61,698 nt of DNA, from NCBI GenBank assembly GCA_017409025.1, contig JAFQTN010000012.1, forward strand, positions 1-61,698. Direction: 5' to 3'. Within the stretch, counting starts at the first letter, position 1. The number at the start of each line of letters is the position of its first letter. This DNA comes from Bacilli bacterium. GTDB taxonomy: Bacteria; Bacillota_I; Bacilli_A; RF39; UBA660. Position numbers and translations under genes: made by a program. The notes beneath the pieces were generated by a model that made no database searches, was not told the origin of the DNA, and saw only the letters and a list, made by a program, of their open reading frames with translations. Below, piece after piece: positions 14,599-22,974 of the stretch.

Positions 14599-15613
14599 TA
14601 AATATAAAAAATTAATTATAATCATATCATCCATATTATTAGTGTTTATAGGTAGTGGATTATTCTTATTATATGGTCCTTATAGTGGTTTTAGAGATTT
14701 CTGGATAACTACCGCCATGACTACGATGAATCATCAATATTTTGCTACTATATTTTATAGTGATGAAACAATTAACGAAGTCTTAGAAAAAAATAGTATT
14801 ATAGAACCAGAAGGAGAAACTGATACGAATTTAATAGAAATATATGATAATACAATTAATAAAACAGTATATAAAGACGAATATGATAAGCAAGTATTAG
14901 ATCATGAAGAAGGAGTAATATATAAATATTTCAAAGTAGAAGGATATAAATTTGATGCTTATATGGCAGTTATTTATGATCCATCTAAAATAAGTGTTGT
15001 TAAAACTAAATATATAGGAGTAACCGGTCAGTATTTAGTAGATATGGCTAAAGAAAATAATGCCATCGTTGCTATTAATGGTGGCGGTTTCGTAGATATA
15101 AATGGAGCAAGCAATGGTGGAGAACCTAGAGGAATAATTATTGAAGATGGTAAAATTATTCAGTCATCTAGAAATAGAGATAAAGCCGGTGGTGTAATTG
15201 GTTTTACTAATGACCATAAACTATTTCTAGGAGACGTTTCTGCTGAAAAAGCCATTGAAGCAGGAGTTAGAGATGCCGTAGAATTTGGACCATTCTTAAT
15301 AGTAAATGGCAAATCTTCTTTCATAAAAGGTAATGGTGGATATGGAATTCATCCAAGAACTGCCATTGGGCAAAGAAAAGATGGAATAGTATTATTTTTA
15401 GTCGTAGACGGAAGAAGAGTAGATTCAGTGGGAGCAGGTATGAAAGATTTAACAGATATTATGTTAAAATATGGAGCATATAATGCTGCAAATTTAGATG
15501 GTGGTAACTCATCAGTACTAGTAATAAACAATAAAATAGTAAATAGACCAATCAATTGGTTTGATCAAGAAATAACAAGACCAATAGCTACTGGATTTAT
15601 CGTAACCAAGTAG
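14585..15613 (+). CDS. Membrane-anchored phosphodiester glycosidase (NAGPA/DUF2233 family)
   Basis: The C-terminal ~200 residues form a phosphodiester glycosidase domain related to the mammalian uncovering enzyme and to bacterial YngK-type exopolysaccharide proteins. Conserved blocks include AIVAINGGGFVD (about 160), PRGIIIEDGKII (about 180), HPRTAIGQRKDGIVLFLVVDGR (about 258-280) and NAANLDGGNSSVLVI (about 305). One N-terminal membrane segment (about 8-30) puts the enzyme outside. Such enzymes cleave sugar-phosphodiesters in wall polymers or capsules. It overlaps the upstream anchor protein gene. The first start ATG is preceded by coding sequence with GAAGGAAT. Confidence 0.88.
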   Translation: MKLINKYKKLIIIISSILLVFIGSGLFLLYGPYSGFRDFWITTAMTTMNHQYFATIFYSDETINEVLEKNSIIEPEGETDTNLIEIYDNTINKTVYKDEYDKQVLDHEEGVIYKYFKVEGYKFDAYMAVIYDPSKISVVKTKYIGVTGQYLVDMAKENNAIVAINGGGFVDINGASNGGEPRGIIIEDGKIIQSSRNRDKAGGVIGFTNDHKLFLGDVSAEKAIEAGVRDAVEFGPFLIVNGKSSFIKGNGGYGIHPRTAIGQRKDGIVLFLVVDGRRVDSVGAGMKDLTDIMLKYGAYNAANLDGGNSSVLVINNKIVNRPINWFDQEITRPIATGFIVTK

Positions 15614-15622
15614 TTAAATCAC

Positions 15623-15651
15623 TTGTATTATATATAAATTTATTATATAAT
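15623..15651 (+). promoter_or_regulatory. Promoter of the dnaB-dnaI-dnaE operon
   Basis: TTGTAT (15623-15628), a 17-base spacer and TATAAT (15646-15651), 24 bases before dnaB. Confidence 0.65.
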
Positions 15652-15675
15652 TTATGTATAAGGAATGTGATACTT

Positions 15676-16962
15676 ATGAGAGAAACTCTATTACCAGCAG
15701 ATAGTTATATCGTTATTAATAAAAGTATTATAACTGATAATGATAAACAAGTATTGAATATGTTATATTTACCAATTATAGGATCACTTCCAATAACATT
15801 ATATAATATTTTATTAAATGATTTAGATAGATTACAAATTATTAGTGAAGTATCAAATCATGCTAAAATATTATCTAGTATGCATATTTCTACTAATGAA
15901 TTAATAGAAGCTAGAAATGTCCTTGAAGCAATAGGTTTATTAAAAACATATCTAAAAACTGATACAGTTAATAACTATATTTATGAATTATATTCACCAG
16001 TATCAGCGCATGAATTTTTCTCACATCCAATATTTAATATTGTCTTATATAATAATATTGGTAAAATAGAGTATGAAAAATTAGTAGCATTCTACAAAAT
16101 ACCTAAAGTAAATAAAGATGGTTACACTGAAATAACGCATTCATTTTCTGAAGTATTCGAATCAGTACCATATACTTCATATATAAGTTCATCTGATAGT
16201 ATTCGTAAATATAATAAATTAAAATTAAATATAAACAGTTCCTTTGATATCAATTTCTTAATAGAAAGTATTGGATCTAATTTAGATAAAAAAATATTCA
16301 CTAAAGATTTGCAAGAACTAATCATATCTCTTGCGTTCCTATATGATATTGATGTATCTAAAATGCAAAACATAATTAGAACCTGTATCAATGAAAGAGG
16401 AACAATTAATAGAGAAGAACTAAGAAAAACATGTAGAAATCATTATCAATTTGATCATAACGGATTATTACCTACAGTAATTGAACACACTCAACCAGAA
16501 TATTTAAGAAAACCGATCGGAGATAATTCTAAATTAGCTAAAATGATTTATACATTTGAAACGATAAGCCCATATGATTTTCTAAAAAGTAAACATAATG
16601 GGGCAGAACCTATGAAAAGAGATATTAAACTACTTGAAGATTTAATTATAGATTATAAATTAAAACCAGGTGTAGTTAACGTATTAATTGATTATGTCTT
16701 AAAAACTAATGATAATAAATTAAATCGTTCACTTATTGAAACGATTGCTGGACAGTGGGTAAGAAACAAAATAGAAACAGTCGAAGATGCTATGGAAATA
16801 GCCAAAAAAAATCATAAACAAATCAGCAAGAAAGTTACAGTAAAAGCAAAAGAGGGAATGGAAAAAGAAGTTCCTATTTGGTTTGATAAAAATATCGAAG
16901 CAAAAACAGCTAGCGTTGAAAAAAGACAAGCTATTGAAGATATGCTAAAGGAGTATAGATAA
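15676..16962 (+). CDS. dnaB: DnaB-like replication initiation/membrane attachment protein (DnaD-domain family)
   Basis: The Firmicutes DnaB protein (not the replicative helicase) that with DnaD and DnaI loads helicase at the origin or at restarted forks. The N-terminal winged-helix part (DNDKQVLNMLYLPIIGSLPITLYNILLND) and the C-terminal DnaD-like domain (about 300-390: TFETISPYDFLKSKHNGAEPMKRDIKLLEDLI ... VLIDYVLKTNDNKLN ... QWVRNKIETVEDAMEIAKK) are clear. The length fits the family (about 430-470). The start is ATG 15676 with AGGAATGTGA; GTG at 15667 is an in-frame alternative. dnaI follows after one base, the standard pair. Confidence 0.9.
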   Translation: MRETLLPADSYIVINKSIITDNDKQVLNMLYLPIIGSLPITLYNILLNDLDRLQIISEVSNHAKILSSMHISTNELIEARNVLEAIGLLKTYLKTDTVNNYIYELYSPVSAHEFFSHPIFNIVLYNNIGKIEYEKLVAFYKIPKVNKDGYTEITHSFSEVFESVPYTSYISSSDSIRKYNKLKLNINSSFDINFLIESIGSNLDKKIFTKDLQELIISLAFLYDIDVSKMQNIIRTCINERGTINREELRKTCRNHYQFDHNGLLPTVIEHTQPEYLRKPIGDNSKLAKMIYTFETISPYDFLKSKHNGAEPMKRDIKLLEDLIIDYKLKPGVVNVLIDYVLKTNDNKLNRSLIETIAGQWVRNKIETVEDAMEIAKKNHKQISKKVTVKAKEGMEKEVPIWFDKNIEAKTASVEKRQAIEDMLKEYR

Positions 16963-16963
16963 T

Positions 16964-17887
16964 ATGGAAAATCTAACTGAAGTTCTAAATGGAAAATATG
17001 GCAAATCTAACTATAAACTAGAAGCAGACTATAGACATAAATATGATGAAGATATGACTTTTAGACGTATAGCTAATGAATTAGATTTACCAACAGAAAC
17101 TCTTATGAAATATACTACTAAATTAGAAAAATCTTCATGTGAACTAAAAAATTGTAAGAAATGTAAAAATCTATTTGAATGTATTAATGAAGTAAATGGA
17201 TATGTATATTATCCTCAAAAAAATGATACTGACATCGAATTTTGTTATATTCCATGTAAATATAAAAAAGAAATGGATAAACAAAATGAGTATAAAGATA
17301 ATATCTATTACTTTAACATATCTGAATCACTAAGAAATGCTAGTATGAAAGATATTGATACAACTGACGAAAATAGATTTGAAACTATTGAATGGATAAA
17401 TAAATTTATAAGTGGTTACACTAAAGGAGTGCCACAAAAAGGCATCTACTTAAATGGTAATTTTGGGTGTGGTAAAACATACTTATTATCAGCTATGTTA
17501 AATGAACTTGCCAAAAAAGGACATAAAGTAGCTATGATATACTACCCAGAATTCTTAAGAGCCTTAAAAGAATCGTTTAATAATACTGATGAATTTAAAA
17601 ATAAATTTAACTATATCAAAAAAGTAGAAATTCTATTACTAGATGATATTGGAGCTGATTCAGTAACTGAATGGTCAAGAGATGAAATATTAGGAACAAT
17701 CTTGCAGTACCGTATGGAAGAAAATCTACCTACATTATTTACATCTAACTTAACCATAAAAGAATTAGAAACGCATCTATCTACTACTAATAAAGATATA
17801 GATAAAGTAAAAGCAAGAAGAATAATTGAAAGGATTAAGCAACTAACCATAAATATAACTATGATTAGTGAAAATAAAAGAAAGTGA
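16964..17887 (+). CDS. dnaI: DnaI helicase loader (AAA+ ATPase)
   Basis: Loads the replicative helicase onto DNA. The N-terminal domain has the zinc-binding cysteine cluster (CELKNCKKCKNLFEC at about 54-68, later CYIPC). The AAA+ domain shows Walker A GNFGCGKTYLL (about 163-174), Walker B ILLLDDIGAD (about 222-231) and a sensor-1-like LPTLFTSNLTI (about 250). Length 307 matches B. subtilis DnaI (311). It is one base after dnaB and eight bases before a small membrane-protein gene, all on one transcript. Confidence 0.95.
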   Translation: MENLTEVLNGKYGKSNYKLEADYRHKYDEDMTFRRIANELDLPTETLMKYTTKLEKSSCELKNCKKCKNLFECINEVNGYVYYPQKNDTDIEFCYIPCKYKKEMDKQNEYKDNIYYFNISESLRNASMKDIDTTDENRFETIEWINKFISGYTKGVPQKGIYLNGNFGCGKTYLLSAMLNELAKKGHKVAMIYYPEFLRALKESFNNTDEFKNKFNYIKKVEILLLDDIGADSVTEWSRDEILGTILQYRMEENLPTLFTSNLTIKELETHLSTTNKDIDKVKARRIIERIKQLTINITMISENKRK

Positions 17888-17894
17888 GGATACT

Positions 17895-18170
17895 ATGAAT
17901 AATATTAGTAAAGAAATTAAAAATGATGATGGAACTATCGAAACATTAGTTATAACTTCTAATGATAATCACAACCTAGATATGAGTAAAACTTATAAAC
18001 TAGCAAACCATAAACCTAAAAAAGAGAATGCTTTAGTAAAAAAATTTAAAGGATCAATCTTAGGGACAGATATCGGAGTAAAAAGTGGAGGATTCTCTAA
18101 CGTCGCTATACTTGCTACAATTATTGCTGTTGGAGTACTATGCGTAATGTACTTCTTATGGAGATTCTAA
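17895..18170 (+). CDS. Small tail-anchored membrane protein, unknown (paralogue of 10398-10676)
   Basis: A 91-residue paralogue of the protein at 10398: the same DGTIETLVITSNDN motif (about 11-24), TYKLAN, KKFKGSILG and a C-terminal membrane segment ending FLWRF. It sits between dnaI and dnaE in the replication operon. An open frame reaches back to 17868 within dnaI, but GTGAGGATACT is placed for the ATG at 17895. The motif is better conserved than the linker, so the soluble N-terminus is probably the functional part. Function unknown. Confidence 0.75.
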   Translation: MNNISKEIKNDDGTIETLVITSNDNHNLDMSKTYKLANHKPKKENALVKKFKGSILGTDIGVKSGGFSNVAILATIIAVGVLCVMYFLWRF

Positions 18171-18198
18171 TTATTAAATAAAAGAGAGGAGACTTATT

Positions 18199-21135
18199 AT
18201 GAACTACACACCATTAAGAGTTAAAACAAGCTATTCAATTTTAAGTAGTTTAAATAATATCCAAAAATTAGTATCTCTTGCTAAAGAATATGGATATAAA
18301 AGTCTTGCCATAACTGATGAATTTAATATGTTTGGCGTTATGGAGTTTTATTTAGAATGTAAAAAAAATAATATAAAACCAATAATAGGAATAGAATTAA
18401 CAATATCTAATACTATTCTTTTATTGTACGCTAAAAATATAAATGGTTATAAAAATCTAATTAAATTAGCTACTATTAAATCAGATAGAGACTTAACTTA
18501 TGAAGATTTAACAAACTATAAAGATAATCTTATCTTAGTTATGCCATATTCTAACTATGATGAATCTATTTATAATATCTATATAGATAAATATATTGGA
18601 TATACAACCAAAGAAGAAAGAGATAAGATAAAAGATAAAAAAGTATTAATTAATGATATAAAATATTTATCTGAAAAAGATTCTACATACTTAGATTATC
18701 TTGAAATGATAAAAGAAGGTAAAATACTTGGAGAATATGAATTAAATACTCATAAATTTAATCATTTATTAACAATGGAAGAAGTATCTTCAATTTCTTC
18801 GGAAATTGATATAGAAAATACTAATATAATAGCAAATTCTTGTAATGTAGAATTAACATATACTAATGGGCTATTACCAATATATGATGAGAATATTGAT
18901 AGTAAAAAATTCTTATATGAATTATCCCATAAAGGACTTAAACGTAGATTAAATGATAATGTACCAGATGAGTATCTTGAAAGATTAGATATGGAATTAA
19001 AAGTAATTGATGAAATGGGCTTTAATGACTATTTTCTAATCGTCTATGATTATGTCTTATATTCTAAGAAAAACAACATTTTAGTAGGTCCAGGTAGAGG
19101 TTCGGCAGCAGGATCTTTAGTAAGTTATACTCTAGGTATAACAGATATAGATCCTATAAAATATAATCTTTTATTTGAAAGATTCTTAAATAAAGAAAGA
19201 ATTACTATGCCTGATATTGATATTGACTTTGATGCCAATAAACGTATGGAAGTAATTGACTATGTAACAAAAAAATATGGAGAAAAAAAAGTAGTTGGTA
19301 TAATTACATTCAATACTCTTGGAGCAAAACAAGTAATCCGTGATGTTGGAAGAGTTTTAAATATTAGTCAAAGATTAATTGATACTATTGCTAAAATGTG
19401 TACTAAAGACTTAAATTCTTCATATAATGAAAATAAAAATTTACAAAAATTAATTGATAATTCTTATGAATTAAAAAAACTATATGATATATCACTTAAT
19501 CTAGAAGGATTACCTAGACATATTTCTGTTCATGCTGCTGGAGTAGTTATGAGTAATATCGATATAGATGAAACTATTCCTTTATATAAAAACCAATTAG
19601 GAATGTATGTAACCGGATATTCTAAAGATTATTTAGAACCATTAGGATTACTTAAAATGGACTTTCTAGGAATATCTAATTTAACTATGTTAGATGAAGT
19701 TATCAATAATATTAAAGAAACAGAAAAAATAAACATTACTTTTAATAATATCCCACTTGATGATAAAAAGACTATTGAACTATTTAAAAATGGAGATACT
19801 GATGGAATATTCCAATTTGAATCTCCTGGTATGATTAAATTTTTACGTAAATTAAAAGCTAATTCTTTAAATGATATCTATGCAGCCCTATCTTTATATA
19901 GACCAGGACCTATGGATAGTATCGATGATTATATTAAAAGAAAAGAGGGTAAAGTAAAAATAGATTATATTCATAAAGATCTAGAACCAATTCTAAAAGA
20001 AACTTATGGAATAATTGTCTATCAAGAACAAATTATGCAAATATCTTCTATTATTGCAGGATACTCTCTTGGTGAAGCAGATATCTTAAGAAGAGCTATG
20101 TCAAAGAAAAAAGAAGATATTCTTCTAAAAGAAAAAGAAAAATTTGTAGAAAAAAGTCTTGAAAGAGGATATGATATTGATACTATTAATAAAGTATACG
20201 ATAGAATATTAAAATTTGCTAACTATGGATTTAATAAATCACATGCCGTAGCATACTCTATAATTTCATATAAAATGGCTTTCTTAAAAGCTCATTTCTA
20301 TCCATATTTTATGGTATCTCTTTTAACTAGTCAGATTAATAATGAAATAAAAACCAATACTTATATTGCTAAATTAAGACAAAAGAATATTAAAGTAATT
20401 TTACCAAATATAAATGTTTCCGTTAACAAATATATAACTAAGAATAATGAAATAATATGCCCATTATCAATAATTAGAAATGTTGGAACAAACGTAACTA
20501 ATATGATCTTAAAAGAAAGAGAAAAAGGTGAATTTAAAGATTTTATTGATTTTGTATTAAGAATGAATAGTCAGAGCATCAATAAAAAAGTAATAACTTC
20601 TTTAATATTATCAGGTTCTTTTGATACCTTTGGTTATAATAAAAATACTCTAATTAATAATTTAGATAATGTTTTAAACTACGTAGATTTAGCAAAAGAT
20701 TCTGGATTAATTAAAATAGAACCACCAGTAATAGATGAATTACCTGAATATACTAAAGAAGAATTAGTAAAAAATGAATTAAATACTTTTGGATTTTATC
20801 TATCATATCATCCAGTAAGTAAATATAAAGAAAATAATTTTATTAATACACTTTCTTTAGAAGAATATACTAATAAATATATTGAACTAGTCTTAGAAGT
20901 GAATAACATTAAAGAAATATTAACTAAGAAAAATGATGTTATGGCCTTTATTAAAGCAAGTGATGAATATAAGCAAATTGACTTAACTTTATTTCCTAAA
21001 ACATATGAAGAAAATAAAAATTTAGAAATTTATGATATAATAAAAATATATGGTAAAGTAGAAAAGAGATTTGATAATTATCAAATAATCGTATCTAAAA
21101 TTATTAATTTAACAAGGAGTAAATATGAGAAGTAA
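18199..21135 (+). CDS. dnaE: DNA polymerase III alpha subunit, DnaE type
   Basis: The second replicative polymerase of Firmicutes, expected to extend primers on the lagging strand. The PHP domain (1-~200), polymerase core with GPGRGSAAGSLVSYTLGITDIDPI and PDIDIDFD (catalytic aspartates, about 295-345), SLYRPGPMD, the HHH/beta-binding region and a C-terminal OB fold (about 890-975) are in order. At 978 residues it is shorter than B. subtilis DnaE (1115), mainly in the PHP and C-terminal parts. PHP metal ligands look lost: LRVKTSYSIL replaces the usual VHS-Y and ITDEFNMFG the usual TDH-N-FG. GAGAGGAGA precedes the ATG. Confidence 0.95.
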   Translation: MNYTPLRVKTSYSILSSLNNIQKLVSLAKEYGYKSLAITDEFNMFGVMEFYLECKKNNIKPIIGIELTISNTILLLYAKNINGYKNLIKLATIKSDRDLTYEDLTNYKDNLILVMPYSNYDESIYNIYIDKYIGYTTKEERDKIKDKKVLINDIKYLSEKDSTYLDYLEMIKEGKILGEYELNTHKFNHLLTMEEVSSISSEIDIENTNIIANSCNVELTYTNGLLPIYDENIDSKKFLYELSHKGLKRRLNDNVPDEYLERLDMELKVIDEMGFNDYFLIVYDYVLYSKKNNILVGPGRGSAAGSLVSYTLGITDIDPIKYNLLFERFLNKERITMPDIDIDFDANKRMEVIDYVTKKYGEKKVVGIITFNTLGAKQVIRDVGRVLNISQRLIDTIAKMCTKDLNSSYNENKNLQKLIDNSYELKKLYDISLNLEGLPRHISVHAAGVVMSNIDIDETIPLYKNQLGMYVTGYSKDYLEPLGLLKMDFLGISNLTMLDEVINNIKETEKINITFNNIPLDDKKTIELFKNGDTDGIFQFESPGMIKFLRKLKANSLNDIYAALSLYRPGPMDSIDDYIKRKEGKVKIDYIHKDLEPILKETYGIIVYQEQIMQISSIIAGYSLGEADILRRAMSKKKEDILLKEKEKFVEKSLERGYDIDTINKVYDRILKFANYGFNKSHAVAYSIISYKMAFLKAHFYPYFMVSLLTSQINNEIKTNTYIAKLRQKNIKVILPNINVSVNKYITKNNEIICPLSIIRNVGTNVTNMILKEREKGEFKDFIDFVLRMNSQSINKKVITSLILSGSFDTFGYNKNTLINNLDNVLNYVDLAKDSGLIKIEPPVIDELPEYTKEELVKNELNTFGFYLSYHPVSKYKENNFINTLSLEEYTNKYIELVLEVNNIKEILTKKNDVMAFIKASDEYKQIDLTLFPKTYEENKNLEIYDIIKIYGKVEKRFDNYQIIVSKIINLTRSKYEK

Positions 21136-22006
21136 AATACTAGTAATACTTTTATTATGTTTAATATTAACTGGTTGTAAAGAAAAAACATATAAAATTA
21201 CTTTTGATACTAATGGTGGAAGTTTAATGAAAAGTATCACTATAAAAGAAGGAGAAAATATAAAAGATATAGAAATTCCTACTAAAGAAGGATACTTATT
21301 TGTAACATGGTTAAAAGATGGTACCCCATATAATCAAAATAATCCAATAAATGAAGATATAAATTTAACTGCTAGTTGGATAGAAACTCCTGAAGTAAAA
21401 GATACATATACAATAACGTATATCATTGATAACTATGAAGATAAAGAAGTAGTAAGAGAAAATACAACTATTAATGAAAGAAAAGCCCCTAAAAAAGAAA
21501 ATCATACTTTTTTAGGATGGTATCATGAAAACGAATTATTTGCTTTTAATACAAAAATAACTAAAGACATTATTTTAATAGCTAAATATGAATTAAATAA
21601 AGTTACTATAACTTATGAATTAGATGGTGGGACAGGTCTAACTTCTGAAGATATCTATATAAATACTACCCCTAATATTCCAACACCACCAGTAAAAGAT
21701 GGTTATAAGTTTCTAAAATGGACTCTAAATGATAAAGATTTTTCATTTAATACAAAAGTAACTAAGGATATAACTATTAAAGCTGTTTGGGAAAAAATAG
21801 AATATGTAACAATCGTATATGATACTGATGGAGGGAATACAATCAATTCAGAAACAATAGAAAAATATTCTAAATTAAAAAAACTACCAACACCTAAAAA
21901 AGAAGGATATAAATTTATTGAATGGCAATTAAATAATGAAAAATTTGACATAGATACAAAAATAACTGCTGATATAGTTTTAAAAGCAATATATGAAAAG
22001 GAGTAA
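21125..22006 (+). CDS. Lipoprotein with four InlB B-type repeats
   Basis: A signal peptide with lipobox LTGC (cysteine at about residue 18) gives a membrane-linked surface lipoprotein. The rest is four beta-grasp Listeria-Bacteroides (InlB B / Flg_new) repeats of about 65 residues, each with a start such as ITFDTNGG or YDTDGGN and an end such as GYxFxxW...DINLTASW. Such repeats are found in adhesins and surface proteins, usually with other domains; here they make up the whole protein. AAGGAGT precedes the ATG, and the gene overlaps dnaE by 11 bases, so it is co-transcribed with replication genes for no obvious reason. Confidence 0.9.
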   Translation: MRSKILVILLLCLILTGCKEKTYKITFDTNGGSLMKSITIKEGENIKDIEIPTKEGYLFVTWLKDGTPYNQNNPINEDINLTASWIETPEVKDTYTITYIIDNYEDKEVVRENTTINERKAPKKENHTFLGWYHENELFAFNTKITKDIILIAKYELNKVTITYELDGGTGLTSEDIYINTTPNIPTPPVKDGYKFLKWTLNDKDFSFNTKVTKDITIKAVWEKIEYVTIVYDTDGGNTINSETIEKYSKLKKLPTPKKEGYKFIEWQLNNEKFDIDTKITADIVLKAIYEKE

Positions 22007-22009
22007 AAA

Positions 22010-22390
22010 ATGGAACCAATTATAAAAGAATATGAAATATATGAAGATAGTGTAATGCTATACTTAACTGATACAAGAGATAATTATGTAGATAAAAATT
22101 CTCTAGGAGAAATTGGCTTTATAGGTATATCACCATATGGAGCACTGATTGCTGAAAATTTCTCTATTGAAGAAACTCTAGAAAGAAAAAGAGAAAATAA
22201 ATTACAAGAAGAATTTATAAAAATATTTAAAGAAGAATGTAATCCTTTATCAGAAAAATATTACCCAAAAATTCTTTCAATGATAGAAAATGGTGAACTA
22301 TCTTCTTTAGGATATAATCTTAGAAAAACACCAAATATAGAGGAAGAAAAAGATAAATTACCTAGAAAATCTAGAAGAAATCATAATTAA
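22010..22390 (+). CDS. Conserved-looking small soluble protein, unknown
   Basis: A 126-residue protein with a beta-rich N-terminus (YEIYEDSVMLYLTDTRDNYVDKNSLGEIGFIGISPYGALIAENF) and a charged helical C-terminus. There is no signal peptide, membrane segment or motif I recognise. It starts three bases after the lipoprotein gene with AAAAGGAG in front and is the last gene of the dnaB-to-dnaE transcript. I do not see a clear terminator after it, only very AT-rich DNA up to the promoter at 22444. Confidence 0.65.
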   Translation: MEPIIKEYEIYEDSVMLYLTDTRDNYVDKNSLGEIGFIGISPYGALIAENFSIEETLERKRENKLQEEFIKIFKEECNPLSEKYYPKILSMIENGELSSLGYNLRKTPNIEEEKDKLPRKSRRNHN

Positions 22391-22443
22391 TAAAATTCTA
22401 TTAAATTATAAAATATAATATAAATTAATATAGTAAGATATAA

Positions 22444-22472
22444 TTGAAATATATTATATTTTATTATATAAT
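22444..22472 (+). promoter_or_regulatory. Promoter for the 22494-25935 genes
   Basis: TTGAAA (22444-22449), a 17-base spacer and TATAAT (22467-22472), 22 bases before the next ATG. Confidence 0.65.
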
Positions 22473-22493
22473 GTAATTATAACGGAGGTAGTT

Positions 22494-22967
22494 ATGAATA
22501 TAATAAAAAGACATAAAGGGTTAGCAATCATATGCTTATTAGTATTAATACTAATAATAATTTTATTTATAATCTGTTCAAGAATGATATTCTCTACTGG
22601 AGAAACAGAGTATGGAAATAGATTAAATGGATTAATAAAATTAGAAAAAAGTGTTACTACAGAAATAATCAATGAAACTAAAGAATTAGATCAAGTTGAA
22701 AATATTACAATAAGAACACAAGGTAAAATAGTTTATACAACAATTACTTTTAAAGAAGGTACAAAGAAAAATAAAGCCAAGGAAATTGCTAATAATACAC
22801 TAACTAAATATAGTGAAGAAGTAATAGGTTATTATGATTTTGAATATTTCTTAAAAGAAAATATCAAAGAACAAGAAGTAGAAGAAGGAAAAGAAGAGAA
22901 AAAAGGCTTTGTAATTGTAGGCCAAAAGCATCCAGAAACAGAAAAAATAAGTTGGACTAAAAATTAG
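22494..22967 (+). CDS. Membrane-anchored small protein, unknown
   Basis: A 157-residue protein with an N-terminal membrane anchor (about 10-32) followed by an extracytoplasmic domain. ETEYGNRLNGLIKLEKSVTTEIINETKELDQVENITIRTQGKIVYTTI suggests an alpha/beta fold with a strand-turn around TQGKIV. A glutamate/lysine-rich stretch (about 123-138) precedes the C-terminal FVIVGQKHPETEKISWT. I do not recognise the family. CGGAGG is well placed before the ATG. It is followed at eight bases by the degenerate-GGDEF receptor gene. Confidence 0.65.
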   Translation: MNIIKRHKGLAIICLLVLILIIILFIICSRMIFSTGETEYGNRLNGLIKLEKSVTTEIINETKELDQVENITIRTQGKIVYTTITFKEGTKKNKAKEIANNTLTKYSEEVIGYYDFEYFLKENIKEQEVEEGKEEKKGFVIVGQKHPETEKISWTKN

Positions 22968-22974
22968 GTGAGTT

